Part shown: positions 1 to 9,291 of the stretch, piece by piece | How the letters are laid out: each line of letters begins with the position of its first letter | Numbering within the stretch: position 1 is the first letter of the stretch | Assembly (NCBI GenBank): GCA_946482335.1 | Contig: CAMLRG010000059.1 | Span: 1 to 28,922 of the forward strand | Direction: 5' to 3' | DNA length: 28,922 bases | Origin: an uncultured Duganella sp. | Lineage (GTDB): Bacteria; Pseudomonadota; Gammaproteobacteria; Burkholderiales; Burkholderiaceae | Notes under the pieces: generated by a model | What the model was told of the DNA's origin: nothing | Seen by the model: the letters and a program-made list of their open reading frames with translations, nothing else | Databases searched by the model: none | Made by a program: the position numbers and the translations under genes

Positions 1-91
1 TTGCTAGCGACTGGAAGTTAGAGCCAGATCAAAGTGTCGAAATTCTTAGCATTTATTCTTTGCCGGATGGAATCGTCCTTCGGCGGCGAAA

Positions 92-3000
92 ATGCTCAAC
101 TTCGAACGCTCCGGTTTAAGCCAGAAACTGACCATCATCTCGGTGCTCACCACCGGCAGCGCCTTGCTGCTGGTGTTCATTGCGTTCGCGGTCGCCTCGG
201 TCCTGTCCCATACCAGCGAGGAGCGCAAGCAGCTTACCTCGCTGGCTGACGTCATCGGCGCCAACAGCGTCGCTTCCCTGCTTTATGCCGACCGGCCAAC
301 GGCCGAACAGGCCCTGGCCGCGCTGGCGGTCAAGGGCGACATCTCGCGCGCCGCCCTGTTCGACCGCGACGGGCAACTGTTCGCCTCCTACCCTGCGCTG
401 CGCGAGCTGGCGCCCGATGCACTGGATCCGGCGCGCCTGCGGCAGCTGGCCGAGGGCGAACTTGCGGAGCATGACGGCCCGCCCTGGGCGCCGCTGCTGC
501 GCCTGTACCGGCCGGTGAAGGTGCGCCAGCACGTGATCGGCGCGGTGATGATCGAGGCCGGCCAAGCCTCGCTGTGGCTGGGCATCCTGCGCAACCTCGG
601 TATTACGGCGGTGGCGACCGCGTCCTCGTTCGGGTTGGCCCTGGTGCTGTCGGCGCGCTTCCGCGAAGGCATTGCCGCCCCGATCGCGCAGCTGATCGCG
701 GCGGCGGACAGGGTAAGCAGCAGCCAGACCTACGCCCAGCTGCAGCACCAGCGCAGCGATGAACTGGGCACGCTGATCGACAGCTTCAACGGCATGCTGG
801 CGCAGATCGAAAGCCGCGACACCAAGCTGGCGCAGTACCGCGGCGAACTGGAACGCCAGGTCAGCATCCGCACCGCGCAGCTGGAGAAGGCGAAGGATGC
901 GGCGGAAGCGGCCAGCCAGGCCAAGAGCGCCTTCCTGGCCAATATGTCGCATGAAATCCGCACGCCGATGAATGGGGTGCTGGGCATGGCGGAGCTGCTG
1001 GCGGCGACCGAACTGACCGAGACGCAGCGCCATTACACCAGCATGGTGCGCCGTTCGGGCGAGCACCTGCTGGTGATCATCAACGATATCCTCGACTTCT
1101 CCAAGGTGGAGGCGGGCAAGCTGACCGTCGAGTACATCAACTTCAACCTGCGCGAAGTGCTGGACGATATCGAGAACGTCTTTGCGCCGCAAGCGCAAGC
1201 CAAGGGAATCGAGATGGAGTTCGCGGTGGCGAACGATATCCCGCTGGCGATCTGCGGCGATCCGAACCGGCTGCGGCAAGTGATCGTCAACCTGCTGGGC
1301 AATGCCGTCAAGTTCACCGACCAGGGGCGCATCAAGGTGGCGGTGCGGGTGACCGAGGAAGATGCGCAATCGGCGCGGCTGCGGGTGGAGGTCCACGATA
1401 CCGGCATCGGCGTGGCGCGCGAGGCGCGGGCCCATATTTTCGATTCCTTTTCGCAGGGGGACGGTTCGACCACGCGCAAACATGGCGGCACCGGGCTTGG
1501 ATTGGCGATTTCCAAGCAGCTGGTGGAGCTGATGGGCGGATCGATCGGGGTCGATAATGCGCTGGGGCGCGGGTCGGTGTTCTGGTTTACCGTGCAGTTC
1601 GACAAGCGGCGCGTCGATGCGGACGATGCGGGCTTCCAGCAGAAGCCGACCAAGGGTTTGCGCGCCCTGGTGGTGGACCGCCAGCCCGACAGCGCATTGG
1701 CACTCCAGCGCCTGCTGGCGCGCTGGCATTTGCAGGGCAGTTGCGCGGCCTGTGCGGCGGATGCCTTGCGTGAACTGCATGCCGCGGCGGCGCGCGGGGC
1801 GCCCTACGACGTGGCCTTGTTGGATATGGGGCTGGACGATATCGGCGGGCTGGCATTGGCGGCGGAAATCAAATCCGATCCCGATATCGCGTCAGTGCGC
1901 CTGATCCTGCTGGCGTCCGAACGCAATGCCGCGGACCAGGTGCAGCGGCGGGCGGCGGGCGTGGCATTCCAGCTGGTCAAGCCGGTGCGGGAGCCGGACC
2001 TGTACGACTGCATCGTCACGCCGGTCCGCGCCAATGAGGGCGTCGGCGTTGGCGCCGCTGCGCTGGCGGGCTGGTCGCCGCCAACCCATGCCGCGCCGCG
2101 TTTGCGCCAGGGGCAACGGCCACGCGCCCTGCTGGCCGAGGACAACCCGGTCAATGTGGAGGTGGCGTCGGCCATGCTGCGCGGTCTGGGCATGGAGGTG
2201 GCTTGCGCCGCGAACGGGGAAGAGGCACTGGCGGCCGTGCGCGCGGGCGACTATGACCTGGTGCTGATGGACTGCATGATGCCGGTCATGGACGGCATGG
2301 CGGCGACCGCCGAAATCCGCCGCCTGGAGCAGCAGCGCGGCCGCTCGCGAACCACCCCGATCGTCGCCATCACCGCCAACGCGCTGCAGGGCGACCGCGA
2401 ACGCTGCCTGGCCGCAGGCATGGATGACTACATCAGCAAACCGTTCTCGCAACAGGCGCTGGCCGATACCCTGGGCCGGTGGATCGCCCTGCCCCGCCCC
2501 ACTGCCAGCGCGGCGGCCACCGTCAACGCCGCGTCCTTCGCCGACCACGCCGTCGCCGCGCCTTCCCGTGAGCGCGGCGCTGCCGGCGCCGCCGCAAGCG
2601 ATGCCGCCGCTGCTGGCGCCACGGCCGCTTCCGCCAACGTCGGCCACCCAACCGGCGCAAACGCTTTTGCCCCCTCGCCTGCCCCGGAGCCTGGCCGTGC
2701 GTCCGCGTCTGCCTTTGCCCCTGCCTTTGCCCCTGCCATTGCCATTGCCATGCCGGCCGCCTGCGCGCCAGCGCTCGTGGCCGGGCCGGATATTCCCCCC
2801 CCGCCCGGTGGCGCTGCGGACAGCGCTATCGCGCGGCCCGGCCACGCTCCGCCGCCGCCGCCGCCACCTGCCGCGCCCGCGCATGCGTCCACGGCCTCGC
2901 CGGCGCCGGACCATTCGGGCGCACCAGCACCCGCTGCCATGGCGGCCGCTTCGGCAGCAATCAACCCTCAAGCGCTTGACGCCATCCGCGCCCTCAGTCC

Positions 3001-3307
3001 GGGCCAGGGCGAAGCGCTGCTGCAGCGCGTCGTGGCCGCCTTCCTGCAAGACACCCCCCGCCAGCTCACCGTCCTGCGCGAAGCGATCGCAGGCGGCGAC
3101 CCTGCCACTATCCGTAAAACCGCCCACAGCCTGAAATCCAGCAGTGCCAACGTCGGCGCGGACGCACTGGCCAGGCTATGCAAGGAACTGGAGCAGATCG
3201 GCCGCGCCGGCCACACCGATGGCGCCGCACGCCTGCAGGCACCACTGGAGCACGCGTTCCAGGCAACGCGTGAATCACTCAGCACCATCCTGGCGAAGGG
3301 AGCATGA
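92..3307 (+). CDS. Hybrid sensor histidine kinase with two receiver domains and HPt (BarA-like architecture)
   Basis: A 1071-residue inner-membrane phosphorelay kinase. Visible in order: TM1 (about 13-38), a periplasmic sensor region (about 40-160) of no family I can name with certainty, TM2 (about 166-187), HAMP (about 188-242), a coiled coil, HisKA with [10 protein letters not shown] (phospho-His287), HATPase with N400/N404 and the DTGIG and GGTGLGL boxes (to about 505), a first receiver (about 523-640), a second receiver (about 678-798) and a C-terminal HPt with [12 protein letters not shown] (His1012). Receiver 1 keeps D578 and K630, but its acidic pair is reduced to Asp-Arg, so it may be degenerate. 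Receiver 2 is canonical (E683/D684, D727, K783). A roughly 150-residue Ala/Pro-rich linker (805-955) precedes HPt. The ATG at 92 puts a hydrophobic helix directly after a short basic N-terminus; its RBS is weak. It ends 4 nt before the c-di-GMP gene, its likely output partner. Confidence 0.93.
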   Translation: MLNFERSGLSQKLTIISVLTTGSALLLVFIAFAVASVLSHTSEERKQLTSLADVIGANSVASLLYADRPTAEQALAALAVKGDISRAALFDRDGQLFASYPALRELAPDALDPARLRQLAEGELAEHDGPPWAPLLRLYRPVKVRQHVIGAVMIEAGQASLWLGILRNLGITAVATASSFGLALVLSARFREGIAAPIAQLIAAADRVSSSQTYAQLQHQRSDELGTLIDSFNGMLAQIESRDTKLAQYRGELERQVSIRTAQLEKAKDAAEAASQAKSAFLANMSHEIRTPMNGVLGMAELLAATELTETQRHYTSMVRRSGEHLLVIINDILDFSKVEAGKLTVEYINFNLREVLDDIENVFAPQAQAKGIEMEFAVANDIPLAICGDPNRLRQVIVNLLGNAVKFTDQGRIKVAVRVTEEDAQSARLRVEVHDTGIGVAREARAHIFDSFSQGDGSTTRKHGGTGLGLAISKQLVELMGGSIGVDNALGRGSVFWFTVQFDKRRVDADDAGFQQKPTKGLRALVVDRQPDSALALQRLLARWHLQGSCAACAADALRELHAAAARGAPYDVALLDMGLDDIGGLALAAEIKSDPDIASVRLILLASERNAADQVQRRAAGVAFQLVKPVREPDLYDCIVTPVRANEGVGVGAAALAGWSPPTHAAPRLRQGQRPRALLAEDNPVNVEVASAMLRGLGMEVACAANGEEALAAVRAGDYDLVLMDCMMPVMDGMAATAEIRRLEQQRGRSRTTPIVAITANALQGDRERCLAAGMDDYISKPFSQQALADTLGRWIALPRPTASAAATVNAASFADHAVAAPSRERGAAGAAASDAAAAGATAASANVGHPTGANAFAPSPAPEPGRASASAFAPAFAPAIAIAMPAACAPALVAGPDIPPPPGGAADSAIARPGHAPPPPPPPAAPAHASTASPAPDHSGAPAPAAMAAASAAINPQALDAIRALSPGQGEALLQRVVAAFLQDTPRQLTVLREAIAGGDPATIRKTAHSLKSSSANVGADALARLCKELEQIGRAGHTDGAARLQAPLEHAFQATRESLSTILAKGA

Positions 3308-3311
3308 AATC

Positions 3312-5399
3312 ATGGCAGCGCTCTATTCCCCCAAACGCGGCACCGTGCTGGTGGCGGACGACGACCCCGTCATGCGCCTGTTGATGCTTGAAATGCTGGC
3401 CCAGGTCGGACTCGATGCGGTGGAAGCGAGCGACGGCCGCGCCGCCATCGCCAGCTTCCGCGACAACGCCCCCGACCTCGTGCTACTCGACGTCGACATG
3501 CCCCTGCTCGACGGCTTTTCGGTCTGCCGCGCCATCCGCAAACTGGAAAGCTCCTCCCACGTCCCCGTCATCATGGTGACCGGCGGCGACGACCTGGAAG
3601 CGGTCACGCAAGCCTATGAAGCCGGCGCTACCGACTTCGTCTCCAAGCCGATCAACTGGCCCATCCTCGGGCACCGCGTGCTGTACGTGCTGCGCGCCAG
3701 CGACGCCATCGCCCGCCTGCGCATAGCAGACGCCCACAACCGCGCCGTGCTGGCCGCCATCCCCGACACCTTCTTCCGCCTCAGCGCGGACGGCTACTAC
3801 CTCGATTATGAAGAAGGCCACGAACCGGGCGCCGACTTCGCCAGCCGCGAATGCGTGGGCCGCCACATCCGCGATGTGCTGCCCCCGTCGATCGCCAGCC
3901 GCATGCTGGAGCAGCTGTCGGCCGTGCTGCACTCCGCCTCCGTGCACTCGGTCGACTACGAATTGACGCGCGAAGGCTGCACCCGCCATTTCGAAGCGCG
4001 CCTGGTCGGCACCGCGGCGGGCGAAGTGCTTGGCCTGGTGCGCGACATCAGCGAACGCAAACGCACGGAAGAACAGATCCGCAAGCTGGCCTACTGCGAC
4101 AGCCTGACCGGCATCCCCAACCGCCAGGCATTCCTGGAGACGCTGGAGCGCGAACTGGAGCGCTCGCGCCGCGAACAGCGCAAGTTCGCCATCCTGTTCA
4201 TGGACCTGGATTCCTTCAAGCGCATCAACGACACCCTCGGCCACAACGTCGGCGACCTGCTGCTGCAGATCGTCACCGAGCGCCTGCGCGAAACGATCCG
4301 CCCCAGCGACCACCTGTGCAGCCTGGCGCGCCTGGGCGGCGACGAATTCACCATCCTGCTGCCCGACATCGAACGGGTGGACGACGCGTTGACCGTGGCG
4401 CACCGCATCAAGGATGCCATGCGCCGCCCCTTCATCCTGGACGGCCACGAAATCTTCGTCACCGCCAGCATCGGCATTTCGCTCTACCCGGAGGATGGCG
4501 AGGATTGCACCTCGCTGCTGAAATTCGCCGACACCGCGATGTACCACGCCAAAAACTGCGGCAAGAACAACGCCAAGCTATACAGCTCATCGCTGACGAT
4601 GCAAATCATGAGCCACGTCAAGCTGGAAGTGGGCTTGCGCAAGGCGCTGCAGAACAACGAGCTTTACCTGCTGTACCAGCCCCAGGTCGACGTGCCCAGC
4701 ACCCGCATCGTCGGTGTGGAAGCGCTGGTGCGCTGGCGCCATCCCGAGCACGGCATCATCCCGCCGAACGAATTCATTCCCCTGGCGGAGGAAACGGGCC
4801 TCATCGTGCCGATCGGCGAATGGGTGCTGCGCACTGCCTGCAAGCAGGCACGCACCTGGCAGCGCGAATGCGAGCGGCCGGTCCGGATGGCGGTCAACCT
4901 GTCGGCGCGCCAGTTCAAGGATGAAAACCTGGCGCAGATCGTGCTGTCCGTGCTGCAGGACACCGGCCTGGAAGCAGGCCTGCTGGAACTGGAACTGACC
5001 GAAGGCACCTTGATGGACAATGCCCTGGCCACCCTGGCGACCCTGGAACAGCTGCGCGGCATCGGCGTATTCCTGTCGATCGACGATTTCGGCACCGGCT
5101 ACTCGTCGATGAGCTACCTGAAACGCTTCGACGTGCGCGCCCTGAAGATCGACAAGAGCTTCATCAGCGGCCTGCCGCAGGACAGCGAAAACGCCGCCAT
5201 CACGCGCGCCATCATCGCCATGGCGCACGGCCTGAAGATGGTGGTGGTGGCGGAAGGGGTGGAAACCCGCGAGCAGCTCGACCTGCTCAAGGAATATGGC
5301 TGCGACATGGCCCAAGGCTACCTGCTCGGCCGCCCCACGCCGCAGGAGGCCATCAGCCAGATGCTGGTCGGCGCCCGTTCAGGTGCTGCGGCGGTCTAG
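3312..5399 (+). CDS. Response regulator REC-PAS-GGDEF-EAL, c-di-GMP cyclase/phosphodiesterase
   Basis: A 695-residue cytosolic output protein. It has an N-terminal receiver (about 10-128; D15-D18 acidic cluster, phospho-D60, K112), a PAS-like segment (about 140-248), GGDEF (about 258-425, motif intact at 342-346) and EAL (about 440-690). The EAL domain keeps [34 protein letters not shown], the EGVET glutamate and the QGYLLGRP glutamine, so phosphodiesterase activity is likely. The RxxD inhibitory site expected before GGDEF is absent: the Asp position is Cys336. I chose ATG 3312 because GAAGGGAG lies just upstream and the receiver starts at once; an open frame back to 3144 only shadows the kinase. 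It is cotranscribed with the kinase, and its last 21 bp overlap recR, which faces it. The net direction of c-di-GMP change cannot be told from sequence. Confidence 0.94.
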   Translation: MAALYSPKRGTVLVADDDPVMRLLMLEMLAQVGLDAVEASDGRAAIASFRDNAPDLVLLDVDMPLLDGFSVCRAIRKLESSSHVPVIMVTGGDDLEAVTQAYEAGATDFVSKPINWPILGHRVLYVLRASDAIARLRIADAHNRAVLAAIPDTFFRLSADGYYLDYEEGHEPGADFASRECVGRHIRDVLPPSIASRMLEQLSAVLHSASVHSVDYELTREGCTRHFEARLVGTAAGEVLGLVRDISERKRTEEQIRKLAYCDSLTGIPNRQAFLETLERELERSRREQRKFAILFMDLDSFKRINDTLGHNVGDLLLQIVTERLRETIRPSDHLCSLARLGGDEFTILLPDIERVDDALTVAHRIKDAMRRPFILDGHEIFVTASIGISLYPEDGEDCTSLLKFADTAMYHAKNCGKNNAKLYSSSLTMQIMSHVKLEVGLRKALQNNELYLLYQPQVDVPSTRIVGVEALVRWRHPEHGIIPPNEFIPLAEETGLIVPIGEWVLRTACKQARTWQRECERPVRMAVNLSARQFKDENLAQIVLSVLQDTGLEAGLLELELTEGTLMDNALATLATLEQLRGIGVFLSIDDFGTGYSSMSYLKRFDVRALKIDKSFISGLPQDSENAAITRAIIAMAHGLKMVVVAEGVETREQLDLLKEYGCDMAQGYLLGRPTPQEAISQMLVGARSGAAAV

Positions 5400-5969
5400 C
5401 ATGGCGCGGGCGATGGTGCCGGCGTCGACGTATTCGAGCTCACCGCCGACCGGCACGCCGCGCGCCAGGCGCGTCACGGCCAGGCCGCGCGCTTTGAGCA
5501 TTTCGCTGATGTAGTGGGCGGTGGCTTCGCCTTCATTGGTGAAGTTGGTCGCCAGCACCACTTCCTCCACCACGCCATCGGCGGCGCGCGCCAGCAGCTT
5601 TTCAAGGTGGATGTCCTTGGGTCCGATGCCGTCCAGCGGCGACAGGCGGCCCATCAGCACGAAATACAGGCCCTTGTAAGTCAGCGTCGATTCGATCATC
5701 ACCTGGTCGGCCGGCGTCTCGACCACGCACAGCTGGCGCTTGTCGCGCGACTCGTCGGCGCAAGTGTCGCAAATCTCGGTCTCGGTGAACGTATTGCACA
5801 GCGCGCAGTGATGCACCTGCTCCACCGCCTGGTACAGCGCACGCGACAGCATGGCCGCACCTTCCCGGTCGTGCTGCAGCAGATGGAACGCCATGCGCTG
5901 CGCCGATTTGGGGCCGACCCCGGGCAGGCGGCGCAGCGCCTCCGTCAGGAATTCAAAGGACTTCGCCAT
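5379..5969 (-). CDS. recR: Recombination mediator RecR
   Basis: A 196-residue protein of full family length. RecR works with RecF/RecO to load RecA at single-strand gaps. Visible parts are an N-terminal helix-hairpin-helix region with [17 protein letters not shown], a four-cysteine zinc finger (C55, C58, C67, C70) and a Toprim domain (from about 78), ending in the [19 protein letters not shown] signature. It is the last gene of the dnaX-ybaB-yciI-recR run and starts 4 nt after the YciI-like stop. Its final codons lie on the opposite strand of the c-di-GMP gene, a 21-bp tail-to-tail overlap, so no terminator can separate the two. Confidence 0.97.
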   Translation of the reverse strand: MAKSFEFLTEALRRLPGVGPKSAQRMAFHLLQHDREGAAMLSRALYQAVEQVHHCALCNTFTETEICDTCADESRDKRQLCVVETPADQVMIESTLTYKGLYFVLMGRLSPLDGIGPKDIHLEKLLARAADGVVEEVVLATNFTNEGEATAHYISEMLKARGLAVTRLARGVPVGGELEYVDAGTIARAMLDRRST

Positions 5970-5973
5970 TGGT

Positions 5974-6264
5974 TCAGGCTTGCTTGAAGGCGCTCAGGAA
6001 ATCGGCCGTCATGGTGGGCACGAATTCGGTGATCGTGTAGCTGGCCGCGCCCGCCTCATTGAAAGGATCGAGTTCGATCACCGCCTCGATATCGGCCCGG
6101 CTGTCGGCCGTGGCAATGATGATGCCGCCCATGCGCGGCACCTGGCGTCCGGACATCAGGAACATGCCGTTGGCATATTGCTCGCGCAAGTACTCGCGGT
6201 GTGCGGCGAGGAGTTGGTCGATCTCCTCGGCCGGCTTCAGGTACGTGAGCGTGATGATGAACAT
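5974..6264 (-). CDS. YciI family protein
   Basis: A small 96-residue single-domain protein starting [19 protein letters not shown]. It shows the YciI hallmarks: a conserved His in the AAHREYL helix (about residue 22) and a later Asp in the ELDPF turn, within a compact ferredoxin-like fold. The biochemical role of the family is not settled; a His/Asp hydrolase-like or dehalogenase-like activity has been suggested for relatives. It sits between ybaB (9 nt after its stop) and recR (4 nt before its start), so it is part of the dnaX transcription unit. The position may be chance operon sharing rather than a role in recombination. Confidence 0.88.
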   Translation of the reverse strand: MFIITLTYLKPAEEIDQLLAAHREYLREQYANGMFLMSGRQVPRMGGIIIATADSRADIEAVIELDPFNEAGAASYTITEFVPTMTADFLSAFKQA

Positions 6265-6273
6265 GATGCAGGG

Positions 6274-6600
6274 TCAGAACGGCATCTTGAAGCCGGGTGG
6301 CAGCGGCATGCCGGCGGTCAGGCCGCTCATCTTTTCCGCGGCGGTGGCTTCGGCCTTGCGCACGGCATCGTTGAAGGCGGCGGCCACCAGGTCTTCCAGC
6401 ATGTCCTTGTCGTCGCCCAGCAGCGAAGGGTCGATCGAGACGCGCTTGACGTCGTTCTTGCAGGTCATCACCACCTTGACCATGCCGGCGCCGGACTGGC
6501 CTTCGACTTCGATCAGGGCCAGCGATTCCTGCGCCTTTTTCATGTTTTCCTGCATGGCTTGCGCTTGCTTCATCAGGCCTGCCAGTTGGTTCTTCATCAT
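6274..6600 (-). CDS. ybaB: YbaB/EbfC family nucleoid-associated protein
   Basis: A 108-residue DNA-binding protein of usual family length. It has an N-terminal coiled coil ([20 protein letters not shown]), a central beta sheet ([20 protein letters not shown]) and a C-terminal helix with [13 protein letters not shown]. The family forms dimers that bind DNA and influence nucleoid organisation. It lies between dnaX and the YciI gene in the order dnaX-ybaB-recR, which is conserved widely in bacteria and supports the call. Confidence 0.96.
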   Translation of the reverse strand: MMKNQLAGLMKQAQAMQENMKKAQESLALIEVEGQSGAGMVKVVMTCKNDVKRVSIDPSLLGDDKDMLEDLVAAAFNDAVRKAEATAAEKMSGLTAGMPLPPGFKMPF

Positions 6601-6639
6601 GGTGTGGTTCTCCGTATTTTGGTGTTGGGTATCTGGTGT

Positions 6640-9045
6640 TCAGTGCGCGGGCGTCATCGGTGCCACGATGGAGCCGGGCACGACGAAGGCGCCGAAATCG
6701 CGCACCATCGCTTTGATAAAGGGGTCGGCGGCGACCGCTTCCTCGGCCGCACGCTGGCAATTGTCGCGGTGGATCTGGGCTTCGACGCTGGTGGTGTACC
6801 AGGCCTTGCCGATCTCGGTCTCGACCCGGGCCGGGCGGCCGAAGCGCTCGGCCAGGGCGGAGGTCAGCTTTTCCACATTGGCCGCGGTGGCCCAGGTTTC
6901 GATCGGGCAGCGGATGCGGAACACGGCCATATTGCCGTCGAAGGTGCAGCTTACCAGCTCGGCCTGGGTGGCCAGCTGCTGCGCCACGCCGCGCAGCGGC
7001 AGGTGCGCGGCCAGGGCCGGCCAGTTGCCATCCCAGCCCAGTTCGGGCACCGGGGTGATCACGTATTCATATGGGGCCTTGGCAGGCGCGGCGCGCTGCG
7101 CCGGCGCGGCCTGCGCCATGCCGGCGATGTGGTCGGCCCCTGCCGGCACGGCGGATTCGTCGGAGAAGCCGGTCACCCAGGGCGGCAAATCGTCATCCGC
7201 CTGCTGCTGTGGCGGCGCGACGCGCGCGGCCGGCGGCGCTTCCAGCACCGCTGCGCCGCCTTGTCCATCGTCGGCCTGCGCGTTTGGCATCGCCGGCGGC
7301 GGCGCATCTTCCCACGGGGCGGGGCCGCGTGCCACTGCCGGAGCTGCCGGCGCGGGCGCGGGGGCCGCGTAGCCGGCGCCTGGCGCGGATGAAGGCGCTG
7401 AAGCCGGGCCGGCCGGCGCCGCGGACGGCCGCATGGCGGGCGTCGCGGCGGGCGGCACGGCCGCTTCGGCAGCTGGCGTGGCGGGACGCGGCGGGCTTGG
7501 CGGACGCTGGCCGGTGCGGGCGGCGGCCGCGGCACGCGCGGCTTCCAGGGCGGCGGTGATCGCCATCTTCGCCGGGCTCATGGCGCGGGTGTCGGCAGCG
7601 GGCGCAGGCTGCGCAGCGTGCACCGGCGCGGGTGGCTGGGCAGGAGCGGCTGCGCTGCCCGCAGCGGGCGCCGCCACCGCAGCAGGCATGGCCGCTGGCG
7701 CGCTGGCGGCAGGCGACGGCGATACGGCGGGCGAAGGAGCCGCCGGCGACGCCGCTGCGGGCGCATTGGCCGCCGGCGCGGCGGCCGGCGCAACCTGCTG
7801 CATGGCCGGCGCCGGCGCGGGAGCCGGCACCGGCACGCTGGCGCGATCGACCATCGCCGCGGCTGCGGCAGCCGCACGGGCCGGATTCGCGCCGGCTGGA
7901 CGAGCCGCTACCGGGGCGTTGGCCGCTTGGCCTTCTGCCCCACCGATACCGGGCCGAAAGGCAAGCATGCGTAACAGGGTCATGGAGAAGCCGGCATACT
8001 CGTCCGGCGCCAGGCCCAATTCATTCCGCCCGTGCACGGCGATCTGGTAGTACAGCTGCACCTCTTCCGCATCGAACAGGGCGGCCAGGCGCACGATATC
8101 GTTATATTCAGGCAAGTCCGCCGGCACGGCCGAGGGCACGGTCTGCGCCAGCGCGATCCGGTGCAGCAAGGTGCCCAGGTCCTGCAAGGCGCCGTTATAG
8201 GACAGCGAGCGCGTCGCCATTTCGTCGGCCACCGCCATCAGGTCGGCGCCATCTTTATTGGCCAGCGCATCGAGCAGGCGCACCAGGTAGGACTGGTCCA
8301 GTGCGCCCAGCATGCCCTGCACCGCATCCAGCGTCACGGCGCCGGCAGCGTAGGCGATGGCCTGGTCGGTCAGCGACAAGGCATCGCGCATCGAACCGTG
8401 CGCACCCTGCGCCAGCAAACGCAGGGCCGGCTGCTCGAACACCACGCCTTCCTGGCCGAGGATATTTTCCAGGTGACCCACGATATGCCCCGGCGGCATC
8501 TGCTTCAGGTTGAACTGCAGGCAGCGCGAGAGCACGGTGACGGGAATCTTTTGCGGATCGGTGGTCGCCAGGATGAACTTCACGTGCTCCGGCGGCTCTT
8601 CCAGCGTCTTCAGCATGGCGTTGAAGGCGTGGTTGGTCAGCATGTGCACCTCGTCGATCATATAGACCTTGAAGCGCGCATTGGACGGTGCGTACACCGC
8701 CTGCTCCAGCAGCTGCGCCATCTCGTCGACGCCGCGGTTGGAGGCGGCATCCATCTCCACATAGTCGACAAAGCGGCCGCCGTCGATGGCGGTACAGGCC
8801 TCGCATACGCCGCACGGGGTGGCCGTGATGCCGCCGTTGCCGTCCGGGCCGACGCAATTGAGCGACTTGGCCAGGATGCGCGACAGCGTCGTCTTGCCGA
8901 CACCGCGCGTCCCGGTAAACAGGTAGGCATGGTGCAGGCGCCCGGTATGCAGCGCATGGGTCAGCGCACGGACAACGTGCTCCTGGCCGACGAGCGTTTC
9001 AAAGTTCCGGGGACGGTATTTGCGAGCGAGGACTTGATAGGACAT
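6640..9045 (-). CDS. dnaX: DNA polymerase III subunits tau/gamma
   Basis: An 801-residue AAA+ clamp-loader subunit. It has Walker A GTRGVGKTT (about 45-53), zinc-site cysteines C64, C78, C81 and C84, Walker B/DEVH (131-134), SRC in LSRCLQF, and domains II-III to about 390. An extremely Ala/Pro-rich linker (about 390-650) follows, then a C-terminal tau domain (about 675-801) for alpha binding. I chose the start MSYQVLARKYRP because it is the family N-terminus; an upstream in-frame ATG adds 21 unrelated residues. No Shine-Dalgarno precedes this ATG, and TAAAAT (9053-9058) lies just upstream, so the mRNA may be nearly leaderless. I see no A-rich slippery heptamer at the end of the gamma part, so a frameshifted gamma form is not evident. 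Confidence 0.96.
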   Translation of the reverse strand: MSYQVLARKYRPRNFETLVGQEHVVRALTHALHTGRLHHAYLFTGTRGVGKTTLSRILAKSLNCVGPDGNGGITATPCGVCEACTAIDGGRFVDYVEMDAASNRGVDEMAQLLEQAVYAPSNARFKVYMIDEVHMLTNHAFNAMLKTLEEPPEHVKFILATTDPQKIPVTVLSRCLQFNLKQMPPGHIVGHLENILGQEGVVFEQPALRLLAQGAHGSMRDALSLTDQAIAYAAGAVTLDAVQGMLGALDQSYLVRLLDALANKDGADLMAVADEMATRSLSYNGALQDLGTLLHRIALAQTVPSAVPADLPEYNDIVRLAALFDAEEVQLYYQIAVHGRNELGLAPDEYAGFSMTLLRMLAFRPGIGGAEGQAANAPVAARPAGANPARAAAAAAAMVDRASVPVPAPAPAPAMQQVAPAAAPAANAPAAASPAAPSPAVSPSPAASAPAAMPAAVAAPAAGSAAAPAQPPAPVHAAQPAPAADTRAMSPAKMAITAALEAARAAAAARTGQRPPSPPRPATPAAEAAVPPAATPAMRPSAAPAGPASAPSSAPGAGYAAPAPAPAAPAVARGPAPWEDAPPPAMPNAQADDGQGGAAVLEAPPAARVAPPQQQADDDLPPWVTGFSDESAVPAGADHIAGMAQAAPAQRAAPAKAPYEYVITPVPELGWDGNWPALAAHLPLRGVAQQLATQAELVSCTFDGNMAVFRIRCPIETWATAANVEKLTSALAERFGRPARVETEIGKAWYTTSVEAQIHRDNCQRAAEEAVAADPFIKAMVRDFGAFVVPGSIVAPMTPAH

Positions 9046-9109
9046 GTGCGCGATTTTACCGTAGATAAGTGCGCTGCGGACAAGATTGCATGCTTGTCGC
9101 ATAGGCAAT

Positions 9110-9143
9110 AAAAAAGCTGCGATTGAGTCAATCGCAGCTTTTT
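9110..9143 (-). terminator. Intrinsic terminator of ffs
   Basis: A perfect 11-base inverted repeat, GCTGCGATTGA (9116-9126) and TCAATCGCAGC (9128-9138), is followed on the - strand by six T (9110-9115). It ends the 4.5S RNA transcript before dnaX. A-rich bases on the other flank would let it act weakly in the + direction too, but no + strand gene needs it. Confidence 0.9.
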
Positions 9144-9154
9144 CAAGAATTCAA

Positions 9155-9254
9155 AGAGGCGAGCCTGATCTGCGGCACTTGCGGTGAACAGCTTTGGCTG
9201 CTTCGTTCCCGACCTGACCAGGTTAACCGTGCCGCAATGCGCAGGGGCCCGCCC
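9155..9254 (-). ncRNA. ffs: Signal recognition particle 4.5S RNA
   Basis: The - strand contains the SRP domain IV core: CCTGGTCAGGTCGGGAACGA followed by AGCAGCCAA, the asymmetric internal loop and tetraloop that bind Ffh. The flanks pair into a long helix: GGGCGGGCC at the 5' end with GGCTCGCCT at the 3' end, and GCGGCAC with GTGCCGC. Length is about 100 nt, as in other small bacterial SRP RNAs. The ends are inferred from the promoter and from helix closure and may be off by a few bases. It has its own promoter and terminator and lies directly upstream of dnaX. Confidence 0.95.
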
Positions 9255-9261
9255 GGGCGCA

Positions 9262-9291
9262 ATTATAGGCTATAAACCGAGCTGCTGCCAA
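9262..9291 (-). promoter_or_regulatory. Sigma70 promoter of ffs
   Basis: On the - strand there is TTGGCA (9291-9286), an 18-bp spacer, and a consensus TATAAT (9267-9262). A start about 7 nt further falls at the first G of the closing helix of 4.5S RNA. The -35 box lies inside the last codons of ubiD. A near-consensus promoter fits an abundant stable RNA. Confidence 0.85.
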
